Positions 11,549-22,821 of a stretch of 64,000 bases of DNA are shown piece after piece. The first letter of the stretch is position 1; the number at the start of each line of letters is the position of its first letter. Location: NCBI GenBank assembly GCA_964030475.1, contig CAXIPT010000003.1, positions 12,768,729-12,832,728 of the forward strand, in the 5' to 3' direction. A program made the translations under genes and the position numbers. This DNA is from Tethya wilhelma (lineage: Eukaryota > Porifera > Demospongiae > Tethyida > Tethyidae). The notes below the pieces were generated by a model that was given only the letters and a program-made list of their open reading frames with translations, was not told the origin of the DNA and did not search any database.

Positions 11549-12119
11549 TAGTCTATCGATTTAGACCCTTCTCCTTCGTCACGTGCAGTCACATTCAAAG
11601 CGCAATTAACAAAAACGTGGAATTAAATGTGCGTTAACATTGAGCATTATTTTAGAGAAAGACGGCAAGCAGGATGAGATAGACTTGCAGCCTGAAGAGC
11701 ACTCGCTAGTACCAGAAGAGAGCCTTTGATAGCCACAAGTCCATTATTGATGGAGTAGAAGTTGATGGACTGGCAGGTAGTCAGGTAGAATCTGTTCCAC
11801 ACACGCTGTTCAGTCTCTTTGTACCTTTGTTGCCAAGTTAAATGCCTTAGGCCATGCTTAGACTTACATATAAGACTGTTTTCAAGCCTTTTTTGAGTAA
11901 AAAAGCTCCAGGAATCATCGATAACTAGCATACTTCAGTGATAAAACATGCGGTTATTTCCACGCATGCAAACTACCACCCACACGTACATTACTATCCA
12001 GAATCTGGGTAGTTGAATCTGATAGGTCAATTGAAATCTCATTAAACGCCACCTTTGCTAGACCCTCTCTCTCAGTGTGTGCAACGTGACGAAGGAGGAG
12101 GGTTTAGCTCAATAGACTA
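11549..12119. mobile_element. 571-bp non-autonomous element with perfect 9-bp target duplication
   Basis: Terminal inverted repeats of about 45 bp (TAGTCTATCGATTTAGACCC... and its mirror ending AGACTA), sharing ctccttcgtcacgt. The flanking direct repeat GTGCTCTAT is perfect (11540-11548 and 12120-12128). A 9-bp duplication is characteristic of Mutator-like elements, so I call it MULE-like by that criterion alone. It contains a minus-strand open frame. Confidence 0.8.
11647..11931 (-). CDS. Open frame inside the 9-bp-TSD element, possible captured exon
   Basis: A 95-residue frame (no ATG needed if it is an exon) with reasonable composition: KSKHGLRHLTWQQRYKETEQ in the middle and LVAIKGSLLVLASALQAAS near the end. 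No family recognised. It could be a captured host exon, a relic of the parent element, or chance. Confidence 0.25.
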   Translation of the reverse strand: MLVIDDSWSFFTQKRLENSLICKSKHGLRHLTWQQRYKETEQRVWNRFYLTTCQSINFYSINNGLVAIKGSLLVLASALQAASLSHPACRLSLK

Positions 12120-12128
12120 GTGCTCTAT

Positions 12129-13285
12129 ATATAATGACGAAATTACACTAAATCATATAATATGATTATAATATAATTATTACATTCACCTCAATGAATG
12201 CATACTCTCATTACATCCAAATCTTTACCTCTACATGGAGGTTGATCATCTTGGACTATAATACAACTTCATCAACCCTACTTGTAGATTATACATAATC
12301 AGTTTACAACAGCATACTATACAATTGTGTTGCATCATTACATGGACATTTCTATAAACCAATCATAATAAGTATACAGCCACAGCTATAATTATAATTA
12401 TTACTGTTGCACCATACTTATTACCTATACACTTATATTATATTATATATAATAATTATGTAACTATCCAGTATGCATGAATGTATAGCAGTTTAGTTCC
12501 TTTCACATGCATCATAATCATGGCCACACCTGCCCCAATATAGAAGAGAGGGTAAAAGTTTAAATTTTAACACCAGTCCATTTTGCCAAAAGTTTCGATT
12601 ACAATGCAGTAGTCATCAACTTACCCTGTCAGTAATCCCTTTTTTTTTCAAGGTCATTGACCTCCTCCGTACTTTAGCTTTTTTATTTACTGACAAAAGT
12701 GTCACTAAGCAGCGCTACTTGCAGTATAGTTAGCTTCATTGTTACTTAGTTGCATCATATAAAAAGCTTTGTGCAATCTTTATCTGTAGAAGAAAAATAA
12801 AAAGAAGGCAGAGCTGTTCAAAATTAAAATTTTTATTCTGCAGGATGGAATGTTGTTGTTATTGTTAATTTTAGCTTCTTGGTGGCCTCCAAAGTTGTTT
12901 CATGCTATGTAGTACCACTAAAAAAACCCAGAAATTTATTGACTTGTCAGTCTTAGAGAGATAATAGCATTAGGAAGCGGTTTGACTCTGTTGGAATTCA
13001 TGCATTGCATTCACATTATTTCATTTTAGCGTGTAATCGTTTAAGGGGGGCAGATAGAAATGCATATCCAGTGTGATTACTTACTAAGTGATGTGCATAC
13101 AAGTAATTAGCAAAACAGACAGACAGACAAACAGACAAACTGACAAAATTACCATTTAACTATAATTATTGGTCACAAACTACAATGACACCAAAAGAAT
13201 CAAAACTAATCAGAATACAATGCAAACTTATCACAAACAGCCTAAACCTCAAACTAATCTTTCCCCACCCACTTCTTATTGTAAA
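12129..13285. other. Non-coding spacer with a short microsatellite
   Basis: AT-rich, with an (acag)n-like run near 13113-13145. No supported exon. Confidence 0.5.
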
Positions 13286-13496
13286 AGTGAAAAAAAACAT
13301 TGGAAATGTAATGAGACATAGGAATCATTCCTGTGTGGGCAGTATGTAGTTCTCTCTTCCCATGTTGAGTCCTTCATGTTGCTCATAGGAATAATTCTTT
13401 ACACACTCAAACAGCCATTCCATCTTGTTTGCTTTCTTTTTTACGATTTGGCCATTCCTATGTCTCATTACATTTCCAATGTATTTTTTCACTTGT
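13286..13496. repeat. Foldback repeat P (end of R copy 1)
   Basis: Arms of about 90 bp (aacattggaaatgtaatgag...ctcattacatttccaatg) flanking a short centre. The same palindrome occurs at 38869, 43881, 56034, 60070 and 61299, with half copies at 32318 and 38028. Confidence 0.85.
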
Positions 13497-13576
13497 TTGT
13501 TCTAATTTTTTCATAATTCTACATCACAGTTGAGTTTGTGTGTATATGGTAGTTACTTGTACACTATCAGCATGGA

Positions 13577-13608
<32 letters not shown>

Positions 13609-14596
13609 GTGCTTTACAGTACACGGAATTGGAAGTAAAAAGAGAAATAGAGGTAATTACCAAACTAACATGGGTTGTGTACTGATGGACAACCACACTC
13701 AAGTGGCAGCCAGGAAAGAAAAAAAAAACAAAAAAAAACAAAAAAAAACAAAAAACAAACAGGAACTACTTAGTTTTGAATTTAGAACGAGTTCTAGGAG
13801 ACCATCTAGATGTACAATTGGTAGTAATTTGGAAGCCTGGTTTTCCTTTGTAGCTCACATACTTGAAACTTGCATCTTCAGGGATGTGATCCGATTCAGA
13901 ATCTGAGCTAGATGAACTAGAGACTGAGGATAAACTGGCATGAAACTTGGGGGGGGGGGGGTTCTTAGTTTGAGCAGGTGCTTAGGACTTTAGATCGTCT
14001 TCTTTTTACTGTAACTGGCATCCACCCTTGCTGATCATCACAGACGTAGCTAACACCATTCTCACCTCCTGCTTTCTTGTAATCAACAGCTGCGCACGTA
14101 AGGAGATCAACTGATGAAAGATCAACATTACGGTTGTCTTCAATGCTCTGATGATCTTTACAGACATGCGTAGATGATGGAGACAGTGATGCAGCACAGC
14201 TAGCTGAATTGGTCAGGCTGGGAGCTTGCAAAGTAGATGGAGCAACCTCAGAGCTTGGTTAGTGGGCTTTAATTAGGCTAGTAGACACTCGTGAAGGATT
14301 GTTAACAGCAGATCCGGCAGCAAGGGACTCAGAACACTTGGTGGTTTGTTCTTCTCCGACGATTTCTTCTTCTGCGGCCAGTGGTAGTTCTGGTTACTCC
14401 TTGAGCCTCGGAACATTGCCAGGGCCAAAAGAAAGAGATGGAAAAACCAGTAGTAGTCTGTCTGGCAGACCACTGTGCACTCTCCATAGAAAGCCCTTGC
14501 TGTTGCAACAACATGCACACAGGTACAGGAACTCCAGACTTGGCTAGGTCCATGTTCAGGCCATCTACAACACAGACTTGGATCTTCCTACTTTCA

Positions 14597-14646
<50 letters not shown>
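13577..14646 (-). mobile_element. Retroposed-looking insert with (ATT)n tail and poly-T at the other end
   Basis: Intact R copies read straight from ggatattat to agcttatgc, so 13577-14646 is an insertion. Read on minus it begins with 47 A and ends with about 11 AAT repeats. Coding-like sequence on minus (see next entry) precedes a poor A/C-rich 3' region. A microsatellite 3' tail is typical of CR1/RTE-like non-LTR retroposons; the leading poly-A is unusual. The target duplication cannot be resolved because the target is itself ATT-rich. Confidence 0.55.
13778..14553 (-). pseudogene. Broken frame inside the retroposed insert
   Basis: Pieces in one orientation, separated by stops and by a 13-G run (13949-13961) that breaks the frame: AAEEEIVGEEQTTKCSESLA, then a Ser/Cys-rich part with CDDQQGWMPVTVKRRRSK, then SSSSSDSESDHIPEDASFKY ending in a basic tail. 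It could be an ORF1-type or accessory protein of a retroelement. No recognised domain. Confidence 0.35.
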
Positions 14647-14648
<2 letters not shown>

Positions 14649-15386
14649 CTTATGCTATAATCTTTGCAAGTGAAGCATCTCAGGAGGCTAGAGCTGTATC
14701 TTACTGTGACAAAATTTACTTGCTTTGCTCATATTCTTATAATGACAACTATGTAACAAAGTAGTCTATTCACTCCCTAAATATTTAAGACTGCAAGGTA
14801 CCAGTAACTGGTTTACAGAGACTTCAGCACAACCAGAAATCTTCAGGTAAAACATGCAGGCAGCGAATCAGAGCAGCAAATATTTGGATTCCAAATAACG
14901 CACACTTGTCTTACTGGAAAAGGGCGTCAACTTGATTTCCTAAGTAGCTAATGAATTATTAATGAATATGGAACTGAATGGCTGCCATATGGAGAAGGCG
15001 CTTTTCGTCTTGTATCTAGAGACTCCGCTAGAGAGGCAAATAACCGATTCAAAAAGCATGTGATACCAAGTCTATTCGTTCAAGAGTCAGCTTCTGAAAG
15101 TGAGCGATATGTGAGAAAAGTTGAGCCAAGATAGAAGAAGAATCAGAAGGAGAAAATTGGAGGTTTGGCATACTTTAGTTTGGTACTTTAGAGATGGTTT
15201 TAGGCCATGTTTTTGGGCTCTTTAGAAAGAGAAAAAGCTAAATAGTAGCTTAAGAAGCCTTTTAGTGCCAAGCACTCAGTTTTTGCAGAGTTATTCGCGT
15301 GAATATTTGTATTGCACTATTGGGCCATTCGTGCCATTCGTGCCATTCGTGCCATCCCTATGTACCCAGTACTACCGTACTGGGAA

Positions 15387-16811
15387 CAAAAGGTGATAAA
15401 TCTAGGCAATCACACATTGTAAGAGGTAAGCTCAAACTACTGTTGCCAATGTTTGCGGAACACAAAAAGATAGAGAGAACGAAGTTCTATTATTTTAAGA
15501 TATACAGTGCAGACAGTTGCAGCATATGTGAAAGTACATGCATACGTAGAATATAGTTATTGAAGGAAGTGATATAGAGCCTGCAGTTAGTCAAGATATT
15601 GGCAAAGCAGCTCTTCCGGTATCTACATTTGGAGTTCAGAAGTTCATCCCTTACTGCTTGCTCACCAGTGTTTGCAAGAATACAAAGAGATGCCAGATAT
15701 GCGATGCTCAACAGTTTAATGAGATTGTTCTGAAATTCATAGCATTTCAATCAGCATGCATAAATTGCATCTGCATTATATTCCACCCCATTCCTCCCCT
15801 ATATAATGCAGCATGCAGCTAAATGGTGGTTAGCAAGGATTCACTAAAATGCATTGAAGCCAATCTCACCCATGATACTGACATAGTGGAGTATGAACTC
15901 ACAGGTCCTCTGACTTACATTTACTGAAGCTGGACAGTTTCCTTCATCAATAATATTGTGGGTACATACTATACCACTGACAGAACAAACCACCATAATA
16001 TAGACAACTGACACTCACTACAAAACAAACAAAGAAACTATACCAGTCACAAACTGCAATGATGGCACCAGAAGAACGAAAATGATAATTAGAAAAAACT
16101 GAAACCTATCACAAAATTAATGATACAAACTTCAAACTAATCTCTGAGAAACCACATTGTAAGAGCTAAGCTCAAACTACTATCACCAGTGTTTGCGAGC
16201 ATGTGAACACGAAAAAATTAGTGAAAACATAGAGAACGCAGTTCTATTTTTGTAATATATACAGTGCAGACTCAGATCAATGACAGTCGCAGCATATCTG
16301 AAAGTACATGCATTTGTACCATGAATACGAACATAATCATTGAGGTAAGTGATATAGAGTCTGAATTAGTCAAAAAAATTGGCAAAGCAGCTCTTCCGGT
16401 GTCTACATTTGGAGGTCAGAAGTTTATCCCGTACTGCTCGGTCACCAGTCTTTGCAAACATGTTTGAACACAAAGAGATGCCAGATGTGCAGTACTCAAC
16501 AGTATAAAGACAGTTTAGGGGGATATCCAATGTATCCATGGATACCCCCTTTCAGACAAGGCTAAAATTTATTTCAGTCTCAAAAATCAAGAGAAAACCA
16601 ACTGCTGCTCTCACAAGTATAATACTTATTTGAAAAACATTGGCTGCGAGCAAAATAAGCCCAGAAAGTGTAGATACTTCCCAAAATAGCTACGCACAAG
16701 CTAGAAACACCGCTTGCATAGTAAAGTACAAAGTTCATGCAATCATGGGTAGAGCTATAAGTAAAATAGGCGTGGTTTTACCGGTAGTGGGTGTGGCTAG
16801 GGCAAAATTTT
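15387..16811. repeat. Segment X, left copy of a large inverted duplication
   Basis: This segment, together with the adjacent R, is present in reverse complement at 35740-37193. It contains an internal direct repeat: 15411-15725 and 16152-16510 share ~310 bp (cacattgtaagag...). A short minus/plus peptide IGKAALPVSTFGGQKFIPYC is preserved in three of the four repeats, but no complete gene is visible. Confidence 0.75.
16511..16811. mobile_element. MITE with CAGT(GGCGGATCCAGG)-type ends, truncated at an assembly gap
   Basis: Left counterpart of the complete 371-bp copy at 35715-36085. It starts cagtttaggggg after the same 5-bp flank (aaaga, reverse of tcttt) and stops at the 'n' of 16812, just before the transposase gene. 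Confidence 0.7.
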
Positions 16812-16865
16812 NCTTCTTGTGAGCCAAGACGCTCTAGTGCATACAGTGAGGACCTAAGGTGGAGG

Positions 16866-17795
16866 ATGGTCTGGCAAAGGGAGGCGCTCGGAGAAACATA
16901 TGAACAAATAGGAAGAAATCTTGGAGTGGACAGCTCAACAGTACAAAGAACAGTAAGACTATTTAATGTGACAGGCAATGTACATAAACGTCCTTACCCA
17001 AAGGATAGAGCTGCAAGAAAGCTCACAACTATTACTCAGTTATTTATACTGAATCTCGTTCTCCAAAAACCAGGAATCTATTTGCATGAAATCAAAAGGG
17101 AGCTAGAAAATTTGTTTTTGCTGGATGTCAGTCTATCTACAATTTGTTTGTTTTTGCATAAGAGTGGCTTCTCTCGACAAAGACTTCATACAGTTGCTAT
17201 ACAACAAGACAAACTGCTTAGAGAGCAATTTGCTTCTGAAGTGTCTGTGTATAGCACTGATATATTTGTATTCGTCGACGAAACTGGAGCCGACAGAAGG
17301 AATAGATTGAGAAAATATGGGTACAGTATTCGTGGAAAGCCAGCCAAGAACCAGACATTACTAATTAGGGGTGATCGCATTTCAGCAGTGGCATGTATGT
17401 CTGTTAATGGGTTACTGGATGTAAAAACATTTCATGGAACAGCAAATGGTGAATTGTTTTATGAATTTGTACAAACCCATCTGCTACCACAGTTAATGCC
17501 TTATAATGGTAGCAATCCACATTCAGTGGTTGTATTAGACAATTGTTCGATACATCACCTAGCTGAAGTATCAAAATCTATTCTTGAAGTTGGAGCACAT
17601 GTATTATTCCTTCCACCATATTCACCTGATTACAACCCAATTGAGGAGCTATTCTCAAAAGTAAAACAGACATTAAAATCAGCTGAAGCTGCTTTGATGC
17701 ATATGGACACAGAAACACTTTTGCTTAATTGTTTTGCGTCAGTCACAGAGAATGACTGCCTAGGATGGATAGACCACAGTGAAATTTATACATGA
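16866..17795 (+). CDS. IS630/Tc1-type DD34E transposase
   Basis: The N-terminal part is a helix-turn-helix (EQIGRNLGVDSSTVQRTVRL), then linker, then a DDE_3-type catalytic domain: first Asp in FVFVDETGAD, second in VVVLDNCSIHH, and Glu in YSPDYNPIEELFSKVK, 34 residues after the second Asp. The frame is uninterrupted, about 310 residues from the ATG at 16866. It stays open upstream to the assembly gap at 16812, so an earlier start or exon is possible. It ends 93 bp from the convergent gene on minus, which suggests one element with two genes. The family cuts and pastes DNA, usually at TA. The ends of the element are not visible, the left one being lost at the gap. Confidence 0.85.
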   Translation: MVWQREALGETYEQIGRNLGVDSSTVQRTVRLFNVTGNVHKRPYPKDRAARKLTTITQLFILNLVLQKPGIYLHEIKRELENLFLLDVSLSTICLFLHKSGFSRQRLHTVAIQQDKLLREQFASEVSVYSTDIFVFVDETGADRRNRLRKYGYSIRGKPAKNQTLLIRGDRISAVACMSVNGLLDVKTFHGTANGELFYEFVQTHLLPQLMPYNGSNPHSVVVLDNCSIHHLAEVSKSILEVGAHVLFLPPYSPDYNPIEELFSKVKQTLKSAEAALMHMDTETLLLNCFASVTENDCLGWIDHSEIYT

Positions 17796-17888
17796 ACATT
17801 AATTAATTTTGCAATTTAATCAGTAATTAGCTGAATATTTAATCATAACATAATTTGTACAATGTCATGCTGTTGATAACTTTTTGTA

Positions 17889-18887
17889 CTAGTTAAATTT
17901 ACGAAGAAATGATAGGATGTTTGTTTTCTGTTCAGAAAATTCCTTCTCACTAAGAATACCATCATCAAACAATTGCTGAATGTACCGCAACTGTTCATAA
18001 TTTTTCATACGAAGTTCAACAGCCTTCCCAGGAGATACTCCAACTGATCCCGAGGGTCCATCAGTTGACATGTTACAACTATTGGAAGTTTTACCGGACA
18101 CAGCTGAAGCAAATGCAACAGCAGCTCCAGTTAATGCCTCAGATAATGTTTCCTTGCGCTTTTTAGGCTCAGGACCATTAAAGACAGGCAGATTTGGGGG
18201 ATCATCGTAGCTACTGTGCTGCTCACTACATATGCACCTAGCCCATAGCCGAAGTTTGGGTACATCCCATTTTGAACCATGTTTCTCAACCAATGTCTTG
18301 TAAACATCATCAACATCTCTCTCATTCTCGTCAACATTAAGCCTTCGCTTTGCTTCAACATCCCTTTTTCGTTTACGATTATCAGTGTCTCTCTTAGATT
18401 CTTCACTTCTCCCATCACACCATAGGCTTATTAGTCCACCAGTAGGATACTTAAGATACATTGATTCAAGGTCTTCAGATCCAACCAACCATATTTTGGC
18501 TTGTTGAGATCCCTCAAAATAGCCAACATTAAAGTCTATAGTCTTTGGGACACTCTCTGAAAAGGCTTCAATGAGCTTTACACGCAATCCAAGAACTGAC
18601 TCAAACTTTTCTGAGAAATTATTTAAATGGCGTACACTGACATCACTTTTTTTGGTAGGATTAATAATTTTTACCTTATAACTGTAGCTATGATGTGATG
18701 ACCGTACTGCCACGGTAGACGATGAGGACTGGCCACTGGCAGCAGCCTGAGTCTGAGATGGCGTCTGGGTCAGAACTGTTGACCCTCCAATCACTAACTG
18801 TCCCACATGTGGTCCATGTCCAGTGAGAACTCTTTGAAGTTGTTGTATAACACTGGCTTGAACAGGATTTATACTGGGAGTCTGCAT
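17889..18887 (-). CDS. Nuclear-looking protein with C-terminal SHOCT-like domain, probable transposon accessory gene
   Basis: An intact 332-residue frame from ATG. Residues 1-65 are Gln/Ser/Thr-rich; 70-160 form a compact globular region (KVKIINPTKKSDVSVRHLNN ... FNVGYFEGSQQAKIWLVG); 165-200 are basic with a likely nuclear signal (NRKRKRD); then DVPKLRLWARCICS; a second basic site EPKKRKE; and a C-terminal YEQLRYIQQLFDDGILSEKE, which fits the SHOCT pattern (short C-terminal helical domain). I have seen the same architecture in uncharacterised cnidarian and fish proteins, but its function is unknown. Convergent with the transposase at 93 bp. Confidence 0.75.
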   Translation of the reverse strand: MQTPSINPVQASVIQQLQRVLTGHGPHVGQLVIGGSTVLTQTPSQTQAAASGQSSSSTVAVRSSHHSYSYKVKIINPTKKSDVSVRHLNNFSEKFESVLGLRVKLIEAFSESVPKTIDFNVGYFEGSQQAKIWLVGSEDLESMYLKYPTGGLISLWCDGRSEESKRDTDNRKRKRDVEAKRRLNVDENERDVDDVYKTLVEKHGSKWDVPKLRLWARCICSEQHSSYDDPPNLPVFNGPEPKKRKETLSEALTGAAVAFASAVSGKTSNSCNMSTDGPSGSVGVSPGKAVELRMKNYEQLRYIQQLFDDGILSEKEFSEQKTNILSFLRKFN

Positions 18888-20809
18888 AACCTGATTCTTC
18901 AGATCTATCAGTACATACCACCAAACTGCTATAGCAGGCTCTTGGCGCGCAGTAGTAATGTGGTCACATGACCATTCGCATGACTAGCATATTCTCGTGA
19001 TCTTATTGGTCAAATAGTTGACATCCGCTTTTAACTTCATTTTGCAAGATCAACTAAAACCGCTGTATGGGTCAATTTCATAAGTTATCCAGAGAAAGCT
19101 ACGCAATTTAGATCACATAATTATACTCCTACATATAGGCTGTAGTTATAGAGCTGAGCCACAACAGAAAAATAATGGGAACTGAGCACTGAGTTAACTG
19201 ACTACACACAATCTCTAGACACAGCATATTTAGCTATCACCAAGCAAGTTATGATTTGTTAAAAATTAACCAAACAGCTACATATAACTTACCCAGCCGG
19301 CCTCCTTCAGCCAGTTTCCATATTAAGCTTAAAATATTTTACCAGCACAAAAGTACTGACAAAGATTGACACTACCACATGTATCCAATCATACATTCAT
19401 TCCATTGATCCACACGTTATTAATTAGTGCAATATGTTTTATTTTACTTTACAGATAACATCCATGGTAGACACTCCAAATTTGATATACAACAAGGGTA
19501 AAACCCAGACGAGCAAGCCCAAGGCAGCCAGCAAGCCCAAGGCAGTCAGCTGCAGAACTGAAGCAACTCAAGCTTGTGAATTGTTAAAACACTCTCAGAA
19601 TTATTCTCTTATCAATTAATTCATCATAAGTTATTAATTTGATTTGTGGCTGAGTCTTGTAAATTATGTATTCCAGGCTATTTCATTGTTGATTCTCATT
19701 ATCTAACTTTTACACTTCCAAGTCAACAGTGTTCTAACTCTTACGCATGCCAATATTTTAGCAATGCTGTTGTGAGTAACTAACATGTTTTTTGCGCATA
19801 CTTAGTTGAAATTTTATATAATATTATACGTACTCTGCATTAGTAGGGTACTACCGGTAGTACAGTAAGAATGGTCCACATGTTAGTCTCGTGATCGAAC
19901 CATGAGACGAGGCATAGACACAATACAAAATGTTGGTCACTAAATTAAACCTTCTAAGTTAGCTACTAAGAGGCTCTCTCTGCGCCATGCAATGCCTATA
20001 ATGCACAAAAACCTTCCCCAGCACTTGTATATAGAGTGCTAGTGGGAAGCCACAATAGTGCCATTAACGTATCTACTTCCTAACTGACTTACTTGAAAAG
20101 GATTTCCAGAACCAGTAAGTGTTGAGTCAACTTTGAGGGCACTAAGTTATTTTCTTAGGTAATACATTCCTTGATAATTGTTTTTATCCTAAATAGCTCT
20201 AAACTAGAAGTAGAAAGCTTTGAAACTTAGTATAACTTGATAAATTCATGTACTTCAATGTATGTAGAGCAAAGGTTATTGCCAATCCACGTAGCATTGT
20301 TGTGCAGTCAGATCGGCAGTGTCACAGAATTTTTATACCGCCTGTACAAGGGTATTTGTGCATGCATATAATTATGACATGGAGAATATCTGGACATTCA
20401 CAGAAATATACCGACCTTCATTTAGGAGCTGGCTCAAAAATCACTGTTTATCTTTAATTCATCCTTAGCTACTTACTGCACTTTTAACCAGCTAGTAGCA
20501 AACTATATATGTTATTTTATATTCAAGATTTGTTGCTGGTAATACAGAGCATGAATAGAGAGAAATTACAGTATTGAGAATGGGTGGTACCACTTCTGTT
20601 CACCTTGGGTACATTTTTGTCCCGACAATCACAGAGATTCCTTTGGGGCATAATTATTTTACATATCTATAGTACACACAAAACAGAACTATGGGGCCTT
20701 CCTTACAGGGTATGCAATAATTGCAATACTTCAGAAAATCTTCACTCTTCAGTGGCAAATAATCATCTGTATACCTGCATACAAATAAACAAATAATTGC
20801 ACATAACTA
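18888..20809. other. Spacer with diverged repeat S
   Basis: No supported exon. 19905-20260 (acacaatacaaaatgttggt... to acttcaatg) resembles 61590-61970 along its length, including gactta(c)ttgaaa(a/g)ggatttccaga, so it is an old dispersed repeat. An inverted TAGTCTCG/CGAGAC-like pair lies at 19877-19905. Confidence 0.45.
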
Positions 20810-21375
20810 TGGTTGAGACAGGATAATCATGATACAGGATTTTGTCCTACGTGTGAGAAACCATGTACACTGATCGGCTACTGATATTAAATGCAAAGAT
20901 GAAATTTTCAGCTTTCTACAAGATCACGGCAATGACAATTTATATTTTAGCTGTAGTGATTGTATTTGTCATTATGAGCTTGTGTGTGTCAAGGCGTGCA
21001 GAAGAGAAGACATATATCTGATGTCATTCCAACTATATTCCAGAGGTCCACCAAGTATCTATTGCAGGACCAAGTTTTGAGAAGGTTCAGCCTGTAGTAC
21101 TGCCGGATTTCAATTATTGAAAGCAAGCAGGCCACCTTTATCCATGATGTTTCAAAGCCAAATAGTGGCAGACTTAAAGCTGCTTATGAAGAGAGAGAGA
21201 GAGGATAAGCCTAGTATACAGGACAGAATTAAAAATAGCATTTAAGTTTCAGGCTCGTATTACTGTAACCATGTCTACTACCAGGATTACTGGATCATGA
21301 ACCAGAATCTGTACTAGAGACAAGTATAGCATCTGAGGAAGCAGCTTCCCAGCTCCAATGTGATACTGGAGTTTA
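20810..21375 (+). pseudogene. Degenerate gene remnant with Cys-pair motifs and acidic tail
   Basis: Short open pieces broken by stops: DNHDTGFCPTCEKPCTLIGY, then CKDEIFSFLQDH, then SCSDCICHYELVC, a possible zinc-binding region, and DHEPESVLETSIASEEAASQ before a stop at about 21373. The acidic tail is also present in the inverted copy at 29940-30010, where several codons differ. No family recognised. Confidence 0.3.
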
Positions 21376-21849
21376 AGTTACCCCAGAAAGGAAGTTTTCA
21401 AACCGGCAGCATGCAAGACAAAATTAAATCAGTTTTGTTGGTATGCGAAGCATTACGTACATAGCATTACATTTTGTTATAGAATTTACAGTCAGTGCTA
21501 ATCCACTCTAATGGACACAATATTTATTACTTATAGGTCTGTAGTTAAAAATTAAGCCAGATGTGTTGATGTACCTATATAAAAGGAACCATTAGACGAT
21601 GTACAGAGGGAATCAGTATCAAACCACTTTGACCCCAGCTCCTCTCAGTAGCCAAAAGTCATGATATTAAATTTGTAATTATCAGATTCTCATTTGAACA
21701 ATTTGGGCCATTGTTCAAGTTGTGAGACATGTGGATGATTATGAAAAGTTATGATGGTGTCACTGTTCAGTTATGCTAGTGGTGGCTGGGTACTTGAATC
21801 CAATATAAAGCCCATCAGTAGCAGCAGCACAACAATATAGGTAATGTAA

Positions 21850-22821
21850 GGGTAATTCCATGCCAAATCAACACGAAAAAATGAGCACCCTCACAGAATT
21901 CAACAAAACTTGAGTTATACATACCTTACCACAAGTTATTAAGCCACACCTAATTTGGGCATCATATGTTGTATGGTTTCTCACTTATAAGCCTCTGAAA
22001 TTGACCATTTTTCAATGACGTTGACCCATTTATTAGCAAATAACTAATGCTCTGATTATTTTCAGCTATTGTGGCTGGTACCATTGTACTCAGGATGAAA
22101 TTTCGCTTCCGATGATACATTTGAAGTGGACGGTCACTTGTTAGCAGGTCAAAGGTCATTTTTTGAAGACGTAATTTAGCATCACTCAAAAACGGCCGCT
22201 TTTTTTCCCGGTAATTTCACATTCGTGTGATCTGTAAAAATTCTTCTTTATGTTGTACAAGTTTGATGATGGGATCTAAATGGGATCAGAAGATACTGGC
22301 CTATACATACACCTGGCTACATCATTTGCAAATGAAAAATAGAAATACTACACTCAGTTGTATGTATAGGCCTGTATCTTCTGATCCCATTTAGATCCCA
22401 TCACCAAACTTGTACAACATAAAGAAGAATTTTTACAGATCACATAAATGTGAAAATTACCAGAAAAAAAAGCGGCCGTTTTTGAGTGATGCTAAATTAC
22501 GTCTTCAAAAAATGACCTTTGACCTGCTAACGAGTGACCGTCCACTTCAAATGTATCATCTGAAGCGAAATTTCATCCTGAGTACAATGGTACCAGCCTC
22601 AATAGCTGAAAACAATCAGAGCATTAGTTATTTGCTAATAAATGGGTCAACGTCATTGAAAAATGGTCAATTTCAGAGGCATATAAGTGAGAAACCATAC
22701 AACATATGATGCCCAAATTAGGTGTGGCTTAATAACTTGTGGTAAGGTATGTATACCTCAAGTTTTGTTGAATTCTGTGAGGGTGCTCATTTTTTCGTGT
22801 TGATTTGGCATGGAATTACCC
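21850..22821. mobile_element. 972-bp near-perfect hairpin element with 4-bp target duplication
   Basis: Arms of about 465 bp (GGGTAATTCCATGCCAAATC... and its mirror) around a ~48-bp loop at 22313-22361. The flanks are gtaa/gtaa. The duplicate locus at 27034-27046 is unoccupied and reads through the same position, confirming insertion and a TTAC duplication. Both arms encode the same peptide (DAKLRLQKMTFDLLTSDRPL...) reading inward, 75-99 residues. Confidence 0.85.
22410..22709 (+). CDS. Open frame in the hairpin arm
   Basis: A 99-codon frame (SDAKLRLQKMTFDLLTSDRP ... NGQFQRHISEKPYNI) mirrored on the other arm as 21962-22189 minus with few substitutions. No family recognised. It may be a conserved relic of the parent element's coding sequence rather than an active gene. 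Confidence 0.25.
   Translation: MYNIKKNFYRSHKCENYQKKKRPFLSDAKLRLQKMTFDLLTSDRPLQMYHLKRNFILSTMVPASIAENNQSISYLLINGSTSLKNGQFQRHISEKPYNI

Larger units (their letters stand above)
13286..15386 (-). repeat. Repeat family R, copy 1, split by a retroposed insert
   Basis: Read on minus, R begins with the hairpin CCCAGTACGGTAGTACTGGG (15386-15366) and ends with the long palindrome P (13496-13286). The element is continuous except for an insert at 13577-14646. R recurs seven more times in this window. Confidence 0.8.

Noticed and set aside
14438..14764. Plus-strand frame across the poly-T tract
   Set aside because: It is produced by a poly-Phe run and crosses the insertion boundary.
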